From: Sulfitobacter sp. F26169L
GTDB lineage: Bacteria > Pseudomonadota > Alphaproteobacteria > Rhodobacterales > Rhodobacteraceae
NCBI RefSeq assembly: GCF_026410285.1
Contig: NZ_JAPMLP010000004.1
Location: 344,036 to 408,035, forward strand
Direction: 5' to 3'
Length of the DNA stretch: 64,000 nt
The notes under the pieces: generated by a model
What the model was told of the DNA's origin: nothing
What the model saw: only the letters and a program-made list of their open reading frames with translations
Databases searched by the model: none
Translations under genes and position numbers: made by a program
Shown here: piece after piece, positions 24,761 through 34,382 of the stretch
Numbering within the stretch: the first letter of the stretch is position 1
How the letters are laid out: each line of letters opens with the position of its first letter

Positions 24761-25251
24761 TTTTCAACGCCTTCCAGATGGGGCAGTAATGCATCTGCGG
24801 TTTCGATGTAATCAAACCCCAGGTCCGTTTTTTTTCTGGTGTCCATACGCAAGAAGATCACGCTTGGGGGAACGGTTGCACGCTGGCGCGGTGTGATTGC
24901 AGTGTGCCGCGGATACGCTTTTGCGCGCGTATGATCACCGCCGACGTAGAAAAACAGCGCGCGTTTGTCTGTGAGCGCATAGCGGGTCGCAGCGTAGGTC
25001 TGTAATTGCTGCCATGTGGCGCGCGCGGGGATAATAATCAGCAGCGCAGGCAGGATTAGCAACCACATGTCGCCGTCGGATCCTGTGGTAAAGATGATAA
25101 ACCACGCCGCCGCGAGCAGCCCTGTTGCTGCAAATGGCGCAGGGGCATACAGGCGCCAGTTGCGCCAATGCAGGCGCGGCTTCGGACGGCCCGTCCACAG
25201 CAGGTTTTCGTCCGGTTCCAGCACGTTGCCCCAAAACTCTGTTGTGCTCAT
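24751..25251 (-). CDS. Membrane protein with bacterial PH-like domain
   Basis: 166 residues. N-terminal [15 protein letters not shown] and later [15 protein letters not shown] are the typical start and beta-strand signature of bPH2-like (YdbT-type) membrane proteins; two hydrophobic helices (about 36-52 and 62-76) lie between them. The start overlaps the pyrB stop (ATGA, 25248-25251). Probably bound to the inner membrane with the PH domain in the cytosol. Function unknown. Confidence 0.75.
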   Translation of the reverse strand: MSTTEFWGNVLEPDENLLWTGRPKPRLHWRNWRLYAPAPFAATGLLAAAWFIIFTTGSDGDMWLLILPALLIIIPARATWQQLQTYAATRYALTDKRALFFYVGGDHTRAKAYPRHTAITPRQRATVPPSVIFLRMDTRKKTDLGFDYIETADALLPHLEGVEKCR

Positions 25252-26186
25252 GCGCGGTTTACCACCAGATTGCGCGCCAGCAGGTCCATCGCGGCCATGC
25301 GCACGGCGACACCCATTTCGACCTGATCCTGAATAACACTGCGATTGATGTCATCGGCTAGCGTTCCGTCAATCTCCACGCCTCTGTTCATCGGGCCGGG
25401 ATGCATGACAATCGCATCCGGCTTGGCGTGGGATAACTTCTCTGCATCCAGCCCGTATCGGTGGTAATACTCCCTTTCGCTGGGGATAAATCCGCCATCC
25501 ATGCGCTCTTTTTGCAATCTCAGCATCATTACAACGTCGACGTCTTTCAGCCCCTCCTGCATGTTATCGAACACCTCAACACCGAATTCCTCAATGCCCG
25601 AGGGCATCAGGGTTGGCGGTGCGATCAGGCGGATACGGTTTTCCATTTTGCCCAGCAGGATGATGTTGGAGCGGGCAACGCGGCTGTGCGCAATATCGCC
25701 GCAAATGGCGATGGACAGGCGGTGCAGGCGTCCTTTGGCGCGGCGGATGGTCAGCGCATCCAGCAACGCCTGCGTGGGGTGTTCGTGCCGCCCGTCACCG
25801 GCATTCAACACTGCGCAGTTTACCTTTTCGGCCAGCAAATCCACCGCACCCGATTGCGGATGGCGCACCACCAGCAGATCGGGGTGCATGGCGTTCAGGG
25901 TCATGGCCGTATCGATCAGCGTCTCGCCCTTCTTGATGGAGGATGCCTGCATCGCCATGTTCATTACATCCGCGCCAAGGCGCTTGCCCGCGATCTCGAA
26001 ACTCGCCTGTGTGCGGGTCGAGTTTTCAAAGAACATGTTGATCTGGGTCAGCCCCTTCAGCGCGGCACCGTGTTTGTCGGGCTTGCGATTCTGCTCTGCA
26101 TAGCTGTCGGCAAGGTCCAGCAGGGTGGTGATTTCACGCGGGTGCAGCGGTTCAATGCCAAGCAGGTGGCGGTGGGGATAGCTCAT
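25248..26186 (-). CDS. pyrB: Aspartate carbamoyltransferase, catalytic subunit
   Basis: 312 residues. The carbamoyl-phosphate loop [12 protein letters not shown], the [12 protein letters not shown] motif and [12 protein letters not shown] near the C-terminus are diagnostic. It makes carbamoyl aspartate in pyrimidine synthesis. No pyrI regulatory subunit is nearby; the inactive dihydroorotase homologue at 22307 is the more likely partner. First gene of a long overlapping minus-strand unit, divergent from the uracil-DNA glycosylase gene with a 110-bp gap. Confidence 0.97.
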   Translation of the reverse strand: MSYPHRHLLGIEPLHPREITTLLDLADSYAEQNRKPDKHGAALKGLTQINMFFENSTRTQASFEIAGKRLGADVMNMAMQASSIKKGETLIDTAMTLNAMHPDLLVVRHPQSGAVDLLAEKVNCAVLNAGDGRHEHPTQALLDALTIRRAKGRLHRLSIAICGDIAHSRVARSNIILLGKMENRIRLIAPPTLMPSGIEEFGVEVFDNMQEGLKDVDVVMMLRLQKERMDGGFIPSEREYYHRYGLDAEKLSHAKPDAIVMHPGPMNRGVEIDGTLADDINRSVIQDQVEMGVAVRMAAMDLLARNLVVNRA

Positions 26187-26296
26187 TGAGGGGTAACCTT
26201 ACGCTGTTTGGCCCGTTATAGGCATGCAGGCACAGCGCGGCAAGAAGCGGCGCAAGGGGCATTTTGATCTGGTGAGACGGGGCGTAGAGTGTCCAC

Positions 26297-27073
26297 ATGG
26301 AATCAGTAGATTTTCACACGGCGCGCGCGCTATTGGAGTGGCAGATGGAACTGGGCGCTGACGAGTGCATCAGCGACACGCCCGTTGACCGCTATGCGCT
26401 GCCGGACCGTCTGGCCAAACCGAAAAAACCCGATGCAAAGCCGCATCTGACCAAAGGTCCGGTCAAGCAGACCGAGCGTGATCCCGTTGCCGAAGCGCAG
26501 GCCGCTGCGAGCGGGGCTGCATCGCTGGAGGAATTGCACGAGGCAATCGCGGCATTTGAGCTGTGTGATTTGAAACGGGGCGCACGAAATATGGTCTTTT
26601 CCGACGGTATAGCGGGCGCGCCCGTAATGATTGTGGGCGAGGCGCCCGGCCGCGAAGAAGACCGCGCCGGAAAACCCTTTGTCGGTGCGGCAGGGCAGCT
26701 GCTGGACAAGATGTTTGCAGCCATCGACATGGGGCGCACAAATTCGGACGCGCCGGTGTACATCACAAACACACTGCCATGGCGCCCGCCCCACAACCGC
26801 GATCCCAAACCCGAAGAAATTGCAATGATGAAGCCGTTTTTGCTGCGCCATATTGAACTTGCAAAGCCAAAGGCATTGGTGGTGATGGGGAACTGGGCCT
26901 GTCAGGCGCTTTTGGCAAAGCGCGGCATCACGCGGCTTCGCGGTAACTGGACACAGGTGATGGATATCCCCGCACTTCCCATGTGCCATCCTGCCTACCT
27001 GCTGCGCAATCCCGAGGCAAAGAAAGACGCTTGGGCCGACTTGCTGAGCCTCAAGGCCGCACTTGCGAAATGA
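26297..27073 (+). CDS. Uracil-DNA glycosylase, family 4-like, iron-sulfur cysteines mostly missing
   Basis: 258 residues. Motif A is VGEAPGREEDRAGKPFVGAAG and motif B is CHPAYLLRNP, as in family 4/5 glycosylases that remove uracil from DNA. Family 4 normally holds a 4Fe-4S cluster on four cysteines. Here the first CxxC is CDLK and the second pair falls at LPWRPP and AMMKPFL, so three of four canonical positions are not cysteine. The N-terminal 75 residues are low in motif content. The stop overlaps the LysE gene by ATGA. Confidence 0.85.
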   Translation: MESVDFHTARALLEWQMELGADECISDTPVDRYALPDRLAKPKKPDAKPHLTKGPVKQTERDPVAEAQAAASGAASLEELHEAIAAFELCDLKRGARNMVFSDGIAGAPVMIVGEAPGREEDRAGKPFVGAAGQLLDKMFAAIDMGRTNSDAPVYITNTLPWRPPHNRDPKPEEIAMMKPFLLRHIELAKPKALVVMGNWACQALLAKRGITRLRGNWTQVMDIPALPMCHPAYLLRNPEAKKDAWADLLSLKAALAK

Positions 27074-27675
27074 TTGATCCGGTTATCCTGCTTGAATTTA
27101 TTCCGGCGGCTTTGGCCCTGAATGTCACGCCGGGGCCGGATATGATGCTGTGTCTCGCACAAGGGATGCGATCAGGCCGCCGCGCCGCTTGGGCGGCCAG
27201 TGCCGGCGTCAGCACGGGATCGATGGTGCATGTCACCATTGCCGGCCTCGGGCTGGGCGCGATTATTGCCGCCTTTCCTTGGGCTTTCGACGTGATCCGC
27301 TGGATCGGGGTCGCGTATCTGCTGTATCTGGCCGTGCAGGCGTTTCGCAGCAGTAAGGCAAGGGCGAACGCACGCGGTATGCGCCCGTTGCTGGCCTATC
27401 GCGCGGGGTTGATCACCAACTTGAGCAATTTCAAGGTTATATGGTTTGTGCTTGCCTTCATCCCGCAATTTGTCGTGCCCGATGCCGGTCCGGTATTTGC
27501 CCAATTTCTTGCCTTTGGCGCGATGATTGCCGGCGGCGGCTTTGTGGTGAACGGGTTGGTTGGTGCTTATGCGGGGACGCTGGGTGCAAAGCTGATACAA
27601 TCCAGCAAGGTATTGGGCTATGTCACAGGCACAATCTATGCGGCTCTGGCCGCGCGGCTGGCTGTTATGGAGTGA
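27070..27675 (+). CDS. LysE/RhtB-family amino-acid exporter
   Basis: 201 residues with five or six membrane helices and the family signature NVTPGPDMMLCLAQG near residues 18-32, then GLGLGAIIAAFPWAFDVIRWIGVAYLLYLA. ATG 27070 overlaps the glycosylase stop (27071-27073). A longer frame from 26983 lies inside the glycosylase gene and is rejected. Exports amino acids or homoserine-lactone-like compounds; specificity cannot be read from sequence. Confidence 0.93.
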   Translation: MIDPVILLEFIPAALALNVTPGPDMMLCLAQGMRSGRRAAWAASAGVSTGSMVHVTIAGLGLGAIIAAFPWAFDVIRWIGVAYLLYLAVQAFRSSKARANARGMRPLLAYRAGLITNLSNFKVIWFVLAFIPQFVVPDAGPVFAQFLAFGAMIAGGGFVVNGLVGAYAGTLGAKLIQSSKVLGYVTGTIYAALAARLAVME

Positions 27676-27678
27676 ACG

Positions 27679-28221
27679 ATGAGCGTGATTGACGAAACCA
27701 AGGACTTTATCGCGGTGCGCATTGCGGTGCTGACGGTGTCCGATACCCGCAGCCTGGCTGAGGACCGATCGGGTGATGTGCTGGTGGCGCGGCTGACCGA
27801 AGGCGGGCATCATCTGGCAGATCGCACGATTGTGCCGGATGAGCGCGCAGAAATCGCGCGGCAATTGCGCGAATGGTGCGCCGACCCGGAGATTGACGTT
27901 GTTATTTCGACAGGCGGCACGGGCCTTACCGGCCGTGATGTAACGGTCGAGGCACATCGCGATGTCTATGAAAAAGAGATCGAGGCGTTTGGTACTGTCT
28001 TTACCATCGTTTCCTTGCAGAAAATCGGGACCAGTGCTGTGCAATCTCGGGCAACAGGCGGGGTCGCCAACGGCACCTATCTGTTCGCACTGCCGGGCAG
28101 TCCGGGTGCGTGCAAAGATGCGTGGGATGAAATCCTGATGAGACAGCTCGATTACCGTCACAGGCCCTGCAACTTCGTCGAGATTATGCCCCGTCTGGAT
28201 GAACACCAGCGCAGAAAATAG
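27679..28221 (+). CDS. moaB: Molybdenum cofactor biosynthesis protein B
   Basis: 180 residues with the MogA/MoaB/CinA fold: VLTVSDTRSLAEDRSGD at the N-terminus and STGGTGLTGRDVTVEA, the molybdopterin-binding loop, in the middle; LPGSPGACKDAW near the end. It binds or adenylylates molybdopterin. Three bases after LysE. It is separated from both other molybdenum-cofactor loci in this window (11.0 kb and 43-46 kb). Confidence 0.94.
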   Translation: MSVIDETKDFIAVRIAVLTVSDTRSLAEDRSGDVLVARLTEGGHHLADRTIVPDERAEIARQLREWCADPEIDVVISTGGTGLTGRDVTVEAHRDVYEKEIEAFGTVFTIVSLQKIGTSAVQSRATGGVANGTYLFALPGSPGACKDAWDEILMRQLDYRHRPCNFVEIMPRLDEHQRRK

Positions 28222-28344
28222 GCGAGCCGTAACATTAGCTGGTGAAATTGTGACGGAAAATCGCCCACCGCGCGTATATGATATGTAGGGCGTCAGCATA
28301 TGCTGCGCCTGAACTGTTGTTGAAATGACAAAAGCGGATGCACA

Positions 28345-29796
28345 ATGCGGTTTCTGAGGCAAAGTATGATCGGCCTGTTTCTGGCGGCTGTAACGCTTGG
28401 GCTGTTGGTCTGGGCGGTGCAGATGGTCACAGGTGCCGTGCAAACCCGCATGGCAGACACGGCAACCGCTCCGCCTGCGCGCGAACGTGTCTTTACCGTC
28501 AACGTTGTGACTGCTGAAACCGATACGCACACGCCCGTCCTTGAAAGCTTTGGCGAAATCGCAAGCCGACGCACGCTGGAACTGCGCGCTGCTGTCGGGG
28601 GGCGTGTGGTTGAGCTTGCCGAGGGGTTTGAGGACGGGGGGACTGTAAACGCTGGCGATGTTCTGGTGCGTATTGATCCGGCAAACGCACAGTCTGCTTT
28701 GCAGCGGGCGCAAAATGATCTTGCCGATGCGCTGGCCGAAGAACGCGACGCTGCGCGCGGCCTTGAACTGGCCAGGGATGAACTGGCAGCAGCGCAGGAG
28801 CAGGCGGAATTACGCAACCGCGCTGCCACCCGTCAGACTGATCTGGCTGATCGCGGTGTTGGTACAGCAGCGGCATCGGAAACCGCAGAACTGGCCGCAT
28901 CTGCCGCGCGGCAGGCTGTACTGGCGCGCCGTCAGGTACTGGCCCAAGCCGAAGCGCGTGTTGATCTGGCAGCCACCCGCACCGCCCGCGCGCGCATCGC
29001 GCAGGGTGAAGCACAGCGGCGGCTGGATGATACCGTGCTGCGCGCGCCCTTTACAGGCACGTTAAGTGCGCCAAACGTGGTCGAGGGCCGCTTGGTCAAC
29101 GCCAACGAGCGTCTGGCAGAGCTGATTGATCCCGATGATCTGGAAATGTCGTTTCGCGTGTCCACGGCGCAATATGCCCGTCTGCTGGATGCACAGGGCC
29201 AGATATTGAAAGCCGATGTGCGCGTGACGCTGGATGTCGCGGGTGTCGATCTTGCGGCGCGCGGTCGGGTGACACGCACTGCCGCAGCGTCTCAGGCGGG
29301 CCAGACAGGCCGCTTGATATTTGCCGCACTCGAGCAATCGCGCGGTTTTAAACCGGGTGATTTTGTTACCGTTCGGGTGCAAGAGCCGGCATTGGAAAAC
29401 GTGATACGGTTGCCTGCCTCGGCAGTTGATGCTGCTGGTGGTGTCCTGCTGTTGGGGCCGGATGACAGGCTGGAGGCCGCGAATGTGACGATCCTGCGCC
29501 GACAGGGTGATGACGTGCTTGTGCGCGGTGATGTTGCTGGCCGCGAAGTGGTTGAGGCACGCTCGCCGCTGTTGGGTGCCGGCATATCCGTCAAGCCGCT
29601 GCGCAAGGGGGGAGCAGCCCCGCAGGCCCCGAAAATGCTGGAACTGACCCAGGAGCGGCGCGCAAAACTGGTGGCCTTTATCGAAGCAAACCAGAGAATG
29701 CCGAAAGAGGCAAAGGCGCGGGTGCTGGCGCAGCTGGCAGAGCCGCAAGTGCCTGCAAGCATGGTGGAGCGGATCGAAAGCCGGATGGGGGGCTAG
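28345..29796 (+). CDS. RND efflux periplasmic adaptor (membrane fusion protein)
   Basis: 483 residues. N-terminal signal/anchor (FLAAVTLGLLVWAVQM), a lipoyl-like first half (GGRVVELAEGFEDGGTVNAGDVLVRIDP), a long alpha-helical hairpin (residues about 117-220, Ala/Glu/Arg-rich), the second lipoyl half and beta-barrel (LRAPFTGTLSAPNVVEGRLVN) and a C-terminal helical extension beyond the usual end (LELTQERRAKLVAFIEANQ...). Followed after three bases by the pump. No TolC-like gene adjoins. A palindrome CAGCATATGCTG (28296-28307) lies in its upstream region. Confidence 0.93.
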   Translation: MRFLRQSMIGLFLAAVTLGLLVWAVQMVTGAVQTRMADTATAPPARERVFTVNVVTAETDTHTPVLESFGEIASRRTLELRAAVGGRVVELAEGFEDGGTVNAGDVLVRIDPANAQSALQRAQNDLADALAEERDAARGLELARDELAAAQEQAELRNRAATRQTDLADRGVGTAAASETAELAASAARQAVLARRQVLAQAEARVDLAATRTARARIAQGEAQRRLDDTVLRAPFTGTLSAPNVVEGRLVNANERLAELIDPDDLEMSFRVSTAQYARLLDAQGQILKADVRVTLDVAGVDLAARGRVTRTAAASQAGQTGRLIFAALEQSRGFKPGDFVTVRVQEPALENVIRLPASAVDAAGGVLLLGPDDRLEAANVTILRRQGDDVLVRGDVAGREVVEARSPLLGAGISVKPLRKGGAAPQAPKMLELTQERRAKLVAFIEANQRMPKEAKARVLAQLAEPQVPASMVERIESRMGG

Positions 29797-29799
29797 GCC

Positions 29800-32700
29800 A
29801 TGGCGCGCGCAATCCCCAAAACCGCAGGCGGAATTCTGTCTTATTTCACGCGGCACAAAACGGCTGCAAACCTGCTGCTGGTATTGATGCTGGTGGCCGG
29901 CATTGCGGCAGCCCCCAACATGCGCGCACAGTTTTTCCCGGATGTGATCCTCGATAGTCTGTCTGTTTCCACGGTCTGGCAAGGCGCCGGAGCAGAGGAC
30001 GTAGACGAGGCGATCAGTCAGGTTATCGAAACCGCATTACTGGGCCTTGAGGGCGTCGAAAGTTCAAGCAGCACGTCACGGGAGGGGCGCAGCAGCATAT
30101 CGCTTGAGTTTGAAGCCGGTTGGGATATGGCGCGCGCGGCGGCTGATGTGCAAACCGCAGTGGATGCAATCACAACCCTGCCAACCGAGGCGGAAGAGCC
30201 GGTGGTAAGGCGTGGCGCGTGGCGTGACCGTGTGACAGATGTTGTGATCACCGGCCCTGTCGCCCCTGCACAGTTGGGCAGGTTCGCAGATGAATTTGTG
30301 ACCCGCCTGTTTGCACAAGGTGTCACGCGCACAACCATTCAGGGTGTAGCGGCCCCGCAAACGCTGGTGGAAGTCGCATCGGCGAAACTGGTTGAATTCG
30401 ATGTGAGTATGGCTGAAATCGCCGCTGCGATTGCTGCCGAAGTGAATGCCGATCCGGCGGGGGATGTTGATGGCGCAAATGCGCGGGTGCGGACCGGTAC
30501 GGCCAAGCGCACACCGCAGGAAATTGCAGGGATCACCCTGCGCTCCAATCCGGACGGATCGAAGCTGCTGATTGGTGATGTGGCGGTTGTGCGGGCCGAA
30601 GGGGTGGACCGCGAGCGGAGTTATTTCGTGGGCGACAGCCCTGCGATGTCTGTTCGGGTGGATCGCTCTGATCGGGGGGATGCCATTGAAATTCAGGAAC
30701 GGGTTGAAAAAGTCGCCGCCGAGCTGGCGGCAAGCCTGCCTTCCGGTGTTTCGGTCGAGTTGATCCGTACCCGCGCCGAAGCTATAACAGGGCGGCTTGA
30801 TTTGTTGATCAACAATGGTCTGGTGGGCCTCGGGTTGGTTCTGGCGCTGCTGTTCCTGTTTTTGAATGCGCGCACGGCATTCTGGGTTGCGGCAGGTATT
30901 CCGGTTGCCATGGGGGCAGCTATAGCGCTGATGTATCTGGGCGGTGTGACGATCAATATGATCTCACTGTTCGGGTTGATCATCACGCTGGGCATTGTGG
31001 TGGATGACGCGATTGTCGTGGGTGAACATGCCGATCACCGCTACCGTCTGGGCGGGATGAGCGCGGCCCAAGCAGCCGAGGGTGCCGCGCAGCGCATGGC
31101 GATGCCTGTTTTTGCCGCTACGCTGACCACCGTGATCGCGTTTTTCGGTCTGGTTGCTGTGGGGGGGCGCTTTGGTAATCTTATCCGTGATATTCCCTTT
31201 ACCGTGATTGCCGTGCTGGTCGCTTCCCTGATCGAGTGTTTCCTGATCCTGCCACACCACATGAAAAACGCTCTGTCCGGTATCGAACAGCGATCAAGGT
31301 TTTCCGTGGCGAAACTGATTGCTGGCAGCATGGTCAGCGCAGTTGTTCTCAGCGTGCTGATCGCGGTGATCGTTTTTGCGGGCAGCTATGCGGTATTACG
31401 CCTCAGCGGGGGGGCTGCAACCCTTTCTTATGAGGGGTATCTGGCCTTTGCCGGTGTTGTGCCTGTTGTGATTGCTGCCCTGCTTGTGGGGGTGTTTATC
31501 GCGCGGCGCGGGATTGCCCGGCGGGTTGTCGATGTCATCGGTCGCCACGGAATTGATACGCCGTCAGTTGTGGTCAATTACGGTTTTGTCTGGGTGCGTG
31601 AACGTCTGTTCCGCCCGTTTATGGCAGGGGTGATTGCGGCGCGCTATGTCGTGCTGGCCGGTGTGGTGGCTGTATTGGCCAGCCAGGCGGCCCTGTTGAT
31701 CCGCGGGGACGTGCAATGGCGCTTTTTCAACGCACCGGAACGGGGATCGGTGACCGGCAACTTCATTATGGCAGAGGGCGCAACCCGCGCTGACACGCTG
31801 GAAATGATGCGCGAGATGCAGCGCGCGACCAATGCCGTCGCCGCGCAGATGGAGGCCGAACACGGTGCCAATCCGCTGGATTACGTGATTGCGCAAATCG
31901 GTGGCAACGCGGGCTTTGGCCTGTCTGCTGCGGATGGAAAAGATGGTGATCTGCTGGGCGGGATTTCGATAGAACTGATCGACGCCGATCTGCGGCCTTA
32001 TTCCAGCTTTGCTTTTGTGGGGCTTTTACAGGACGAGGTGGCAAAGCACCCGTTGGCCGAAACCGTCAGTTTCCGCGGCTGGCGGTCCGGTCCGGGGGGC
32101 GATGCGCTGGACGTTCAGTTTTACGGCGCGGATACGCAAACGCTCAAGGATGCATCAGAGGCGTTGCAATCGGCCTTGCTGCAATACCCCGAGGTCAGCG
32201 CGGTGCAGGACAATCTGGCCTACGACAAGGAAGAACTGATCCTTGATCTGACTCCGCAGGGCCTGTCGCTGGGCTTCACGATTGACCAGTTGGGACGCGT
32301 GCTGCGCAACCGCTTGGGCGGGATCGAGGCCGCGACATATCCCGAAGGTCCCCGATCGGCCGCGATTCGGGTTGAATTGCCCGAGGGAGAGTTGACCGCG
32401 GATTTTCTGGATCGCACACAGATGCGAACGCCCACGGGAAGCTACGTTGCGCTGGGCGATATTGTCAGCGTGCAACAGCGCACGGGGTTCAGCACAGTGC
32501 GGCGTGAAAACGGCATCAGATTGATCTCGGTCAGTGGCGACATATCGGAAGACGATGCCGCCCGCGCAACCGAGATCAGCAAAGCCCTGACCGACGACAT
32601 CCTGCCGCGCATTGCGTCTGAACAGCAGGTTGAGTACCGCCTTGCGGGGCTGAGCGAGCAGGAGGACCAGTTTTTGTCTGACGCCCTGACCGGGCTGATC

Positions 32701-33450
32701 CTGTGTCTGACGGGCATCTTTTTGGTGTTGGCATGGGTATTCGGTAGCTGGACACGCCCCTTGGTTGTAATGGCGATTATCCCCTTTGGTCTGGTTGGCA
32801 CGATTTACGGCCACAACGCATGGGACGTCCCGCTGAGCATGTTTACTGTCGTCGGATTGCTGGGGATGACGGGGATTATCATTAACGATTCCATCGTACT
32901 GGTGACCACCATTGATGAACACGCCAGTGATCGCGGGTTGATCCCGTCGATCATCGACGGCGCCGCTGACCGCTTGCGCCCGGTGATGCTGACGACCCTC
33001 ACTACCGTTCTGGGCATGACACCCCTGCTGTTCGAGCGCAGCCAGCAGGCGCAATTTCTAAAGCCGACGGTCATAACGCTGGTCTATGGTCTTGGCTTTG
33101 GAATGGTGCTGGTGTTGCTGCTGGTGCCAGCGCTGATTGCTGTCCAGCACGATATCGGACGTCAGATTGTCGCTATGCGCCGTGGCCTGCGCGCGCCTGT
33201 GCGCGGCTTGCAATTGGGGCTGGTCGGGCTTTGGCTTGTTCTGCTGGGCTGGGGGGCGGTGACGCTGGGATATGCTGCGTTTGAAGGGGCTTTGCATCCC
33301 GTTCTCCCCCAAACGCTTCCCATGTTGGCAAGTGTTTCAACGATGCTGGCTGCGTTTTTGCTGTTTGTGGTTGGCGCGGCTTTTCTTGCGCTTGGCGGCT
33401 ATGCGGCGGGTGCGGTGATGATGCTGATGCGCAGCCGCAAGACCGTTTAA
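29800..33450 (+). CDS. RND efflux pump, inner-membrane subunit with extra membrane segments
   Basis: 1216 residues, longer than the usual 1020-1060. N-terminal TM1 (LLLVLMLVAGIAAAPNM), porter domain, TM2-TM6 block (GLVGLGLVLALLFLFLNARTAFW, GLIITLGIVVDDAIVVGEHADHR, with the double Asp of the proton relay), second porter domain and C-terminal TM block. Extra hydrophobic helices occur between the two halves (about residues 505-600) and at the very C-terminus (about 1140-1205). Works with the adaptor upstream; substrate unknown. The last bases overlap the DsbD-N-like gene on the other strand. Confidence 0.93.
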   Translation: MARAIPKTAGGILSYFTRHKTAANLLLVLMLVAGIAAAPNMRAQFFPDVILDSLSVSTVWQGAGAEDVDEAISQVIETALLGLEGVESSSSTSREGRSSISLEFEAGWDMARAAADVQTAVDAITTLPTEAEEPVVRRGAWRDRVTDVVITGPVAPAQLGRFADEFVTRLFAQGVTRTTIQGVAAPQTLVEVASAKLVEFDVSMAEIAAAIAAEVNADPAGDVDGANARVRTGTAKRTPQEIAGITLRSNPDGSKLLIGDVAVVRAEGVDRERSYFVGDSPAMSVRVDRSDRGDAIEIQERVEKVAAELAASLPSGVSVELIRTRAEAITGRLDLLINNGLVGLGLVLALLFLFLNARTAFWVAAGIPVAMGAAIALMYLGGVTINMISLFGLIITLGIVVDDAIVVGEHADHRYRLGGMSAAQAAEGAAQRMAMPVFAATLTTVIAFFGLVAVGGRFGNLIRDIPFTVIAVLVASLIECFLILPHHMKNALSGIEQRSRFSVAKLIAGSMVSAVVLSVLIAVIVFAGSYAVLRLSGGAATLSYEGYLAFAGVVPVVIAALLVGVFIARRGIARRVVDVIGRHGIDTPSVVVNYGFVWVRERLFRPFMAGVIAARYVVLAGVVAVLASQAALLIRGDVQWRFFNAPERGSVTGNFIMAEGATRADTLEMMREMQRATNAVAAQMEAEHGANPLDYVIAQIGGNAGFGLSAADGKDGDLLGGISIELIDADLRPYSSFAFVGLLQDEVAKHPLAETVSFRGWRSGPGGDALDVQFYGADTQTLKDASEALQSALLQYPEVSAVQDNLAYDKEELILDLTPQGLSLGFTIDQLGRVLRNRLGGIEAATYPEGPRSAAIRVELPEGELTADFLDRTQMRTPTGSYVALGDIVSVQQRTGFSTVRRENGIRLISVSGDISEDDAARATEISKALTDDILPRIASEQQVEYRLAGLSEQEDQFLSDALTGLILCLTGIFLVLAWVFGSWTRPLVVMAIIPFGLVGTIYGHNAWDVPLSMFTVVGLLGMTGIIINDSIVLVTTIDEHASDRGLIPSIIDGAADRLRPVMLTTLTTVLGMTPLLFERSQQAQFLKPTVITLVYGLGFGMVLVLLLVPALIAVQHDIGRQIVAMRRGLRAPVRGLQLGLVGLWLVLLGWGAVTLGYAAFEGALHPVLPQTLPMLASVSTMLAAFLLFVVGAAFLALGGYAAGAVMMLMRSRKTV

Positions 33451-34250
33451 CCGGATGTACAACCGCGCAGATCAACAGCATGAGACGTGCCAAGCACGGT
33501 AAAACGGATTGCCGAACGGTCCAGCGCCAGTGGCCCCGATCCGTTTGGTACTATCTCTGCCTGCGCCGTCAGGGTGTTTCCGTTACGCTTGGCTGTGGCC
33601 TCGGACACCCAGACATCGGGGCGGCCCGCTTCGATCACAACATGTTCCTGTCCACCCGTTGAGGGTAATGAAAGCCGTGCGGTAATATTCAGACCTTTGT
33701 CAGACGGGCTAAGCGCGCAAGTCACGCCGCGCGCGCCGGCTTCGGATGCGGTATAGGGCTGTTCTGCCAATGCGGCAGCGATCGACGCAACCGGTGTCGC
33801 GCCAGTTGCACCGAGCGTCCCTTGCAGGGTCAGGGTTTGCGGAACACAGATATCCTTGCATACGCCGATTTCCATCTTCAGCTTTATCTGCACAGGCTTG
33901 TCTGTCCGTTTTGCCGCAACCGACAGGGGAAGGATCACCTGATTGGTGTACCCGACAGAGCGCATGCCGTTTTGCTCAAACACCACCGGCGTGGGCCAGC
34001 TGACAGAAACACCTGACAGGTTCTGCGAGCCTTTCCAGTTAAATTCGGGCGGAATACCTGCATCACCGGGGGCGCGCCAGTAGGTTTTCCATCCGTCCGC
34101 CAAGATGATGCGCACAGCGCTAACGCGGGTTCCGTCCGCCTGTTGCCAGCCGTCGATCAGCGTCGCAATGGCAGGAACCCCGACAGGATCACCGGCATGT
34201 GCGGTGGTGACGGTTGTGATCAGCGCGGTTGCGCATAAAATAGATTTCAT
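33447..34250 (-). CDS. Periplasmic DsbD N-terminal-domain-like protein
   Basis: About 267 residues. Signal peptide MKSILCATALITTVTTAHA. The mature region matches the DsbD-alpha type: GWKTYWRAPGDAGIPPEFNWKGSQN, MRSVGYTNQVILPL, and IGVCKDICVPQTLTLQG, whose two cysteines correspond to the redox pair. There is no membrane or thioredoxin domain, so this is a stand-alone interaction domain that may pass electrons to another periplasmic thiol protein. ATG 34250 fits AGGA better than the ATG at 34253. Convergent with the RND pump, overlapping by four bases. Confidence 0.82.
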   Translation of the reverse strand: MKSILCATALITTVTTAHAGDPVGVPAIATLIDGWQQADGTRVSAVRIILADGWKTYWRAPGDAGIPPEFNWKGSQNLSGVSVSWPTPVVFEQNGMRSVGYTNQVILPLSVAAKRTDKPVQIKLKMEIGVCKDICVPQTLTLQGTLGATGATPVASIAAALAEQPYTASEAGARGVTCALSPSDKGLNITARLSLPSTGGQEHVVIEAGRPDVWVSEATAKRNGNTLTAQAEIVPNGSGPLALDRSAIRFTVLGTSHAVDLRGCTSG

Positions 34251-34382
34251 CATCCATCCTATGTGGCCGCACATCCGTGATTTGCCAAGTCACAAGTCGT
34301 TCAGCCATGTTTCGCTGATGATGCTTGCGGCCTGTGACCGTGGTTGTCACACTGTACCGGAACACACGTGAATGAGGCCGAT

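Noticed and set aside
28296..28307. CAGCATATGCTG palindrome before the RND adaptor as an operator
   Set aside because: A single short palindrome without a neighbouring regulator gene; mentioned only in the adaptor entry.
27172..28713. 513-codon minus-strand frame across LysE, moaB and the RND adaptor
   Set aside because: Antisense to three recognisable genes with no family pattern; typical GC-rich shadow.
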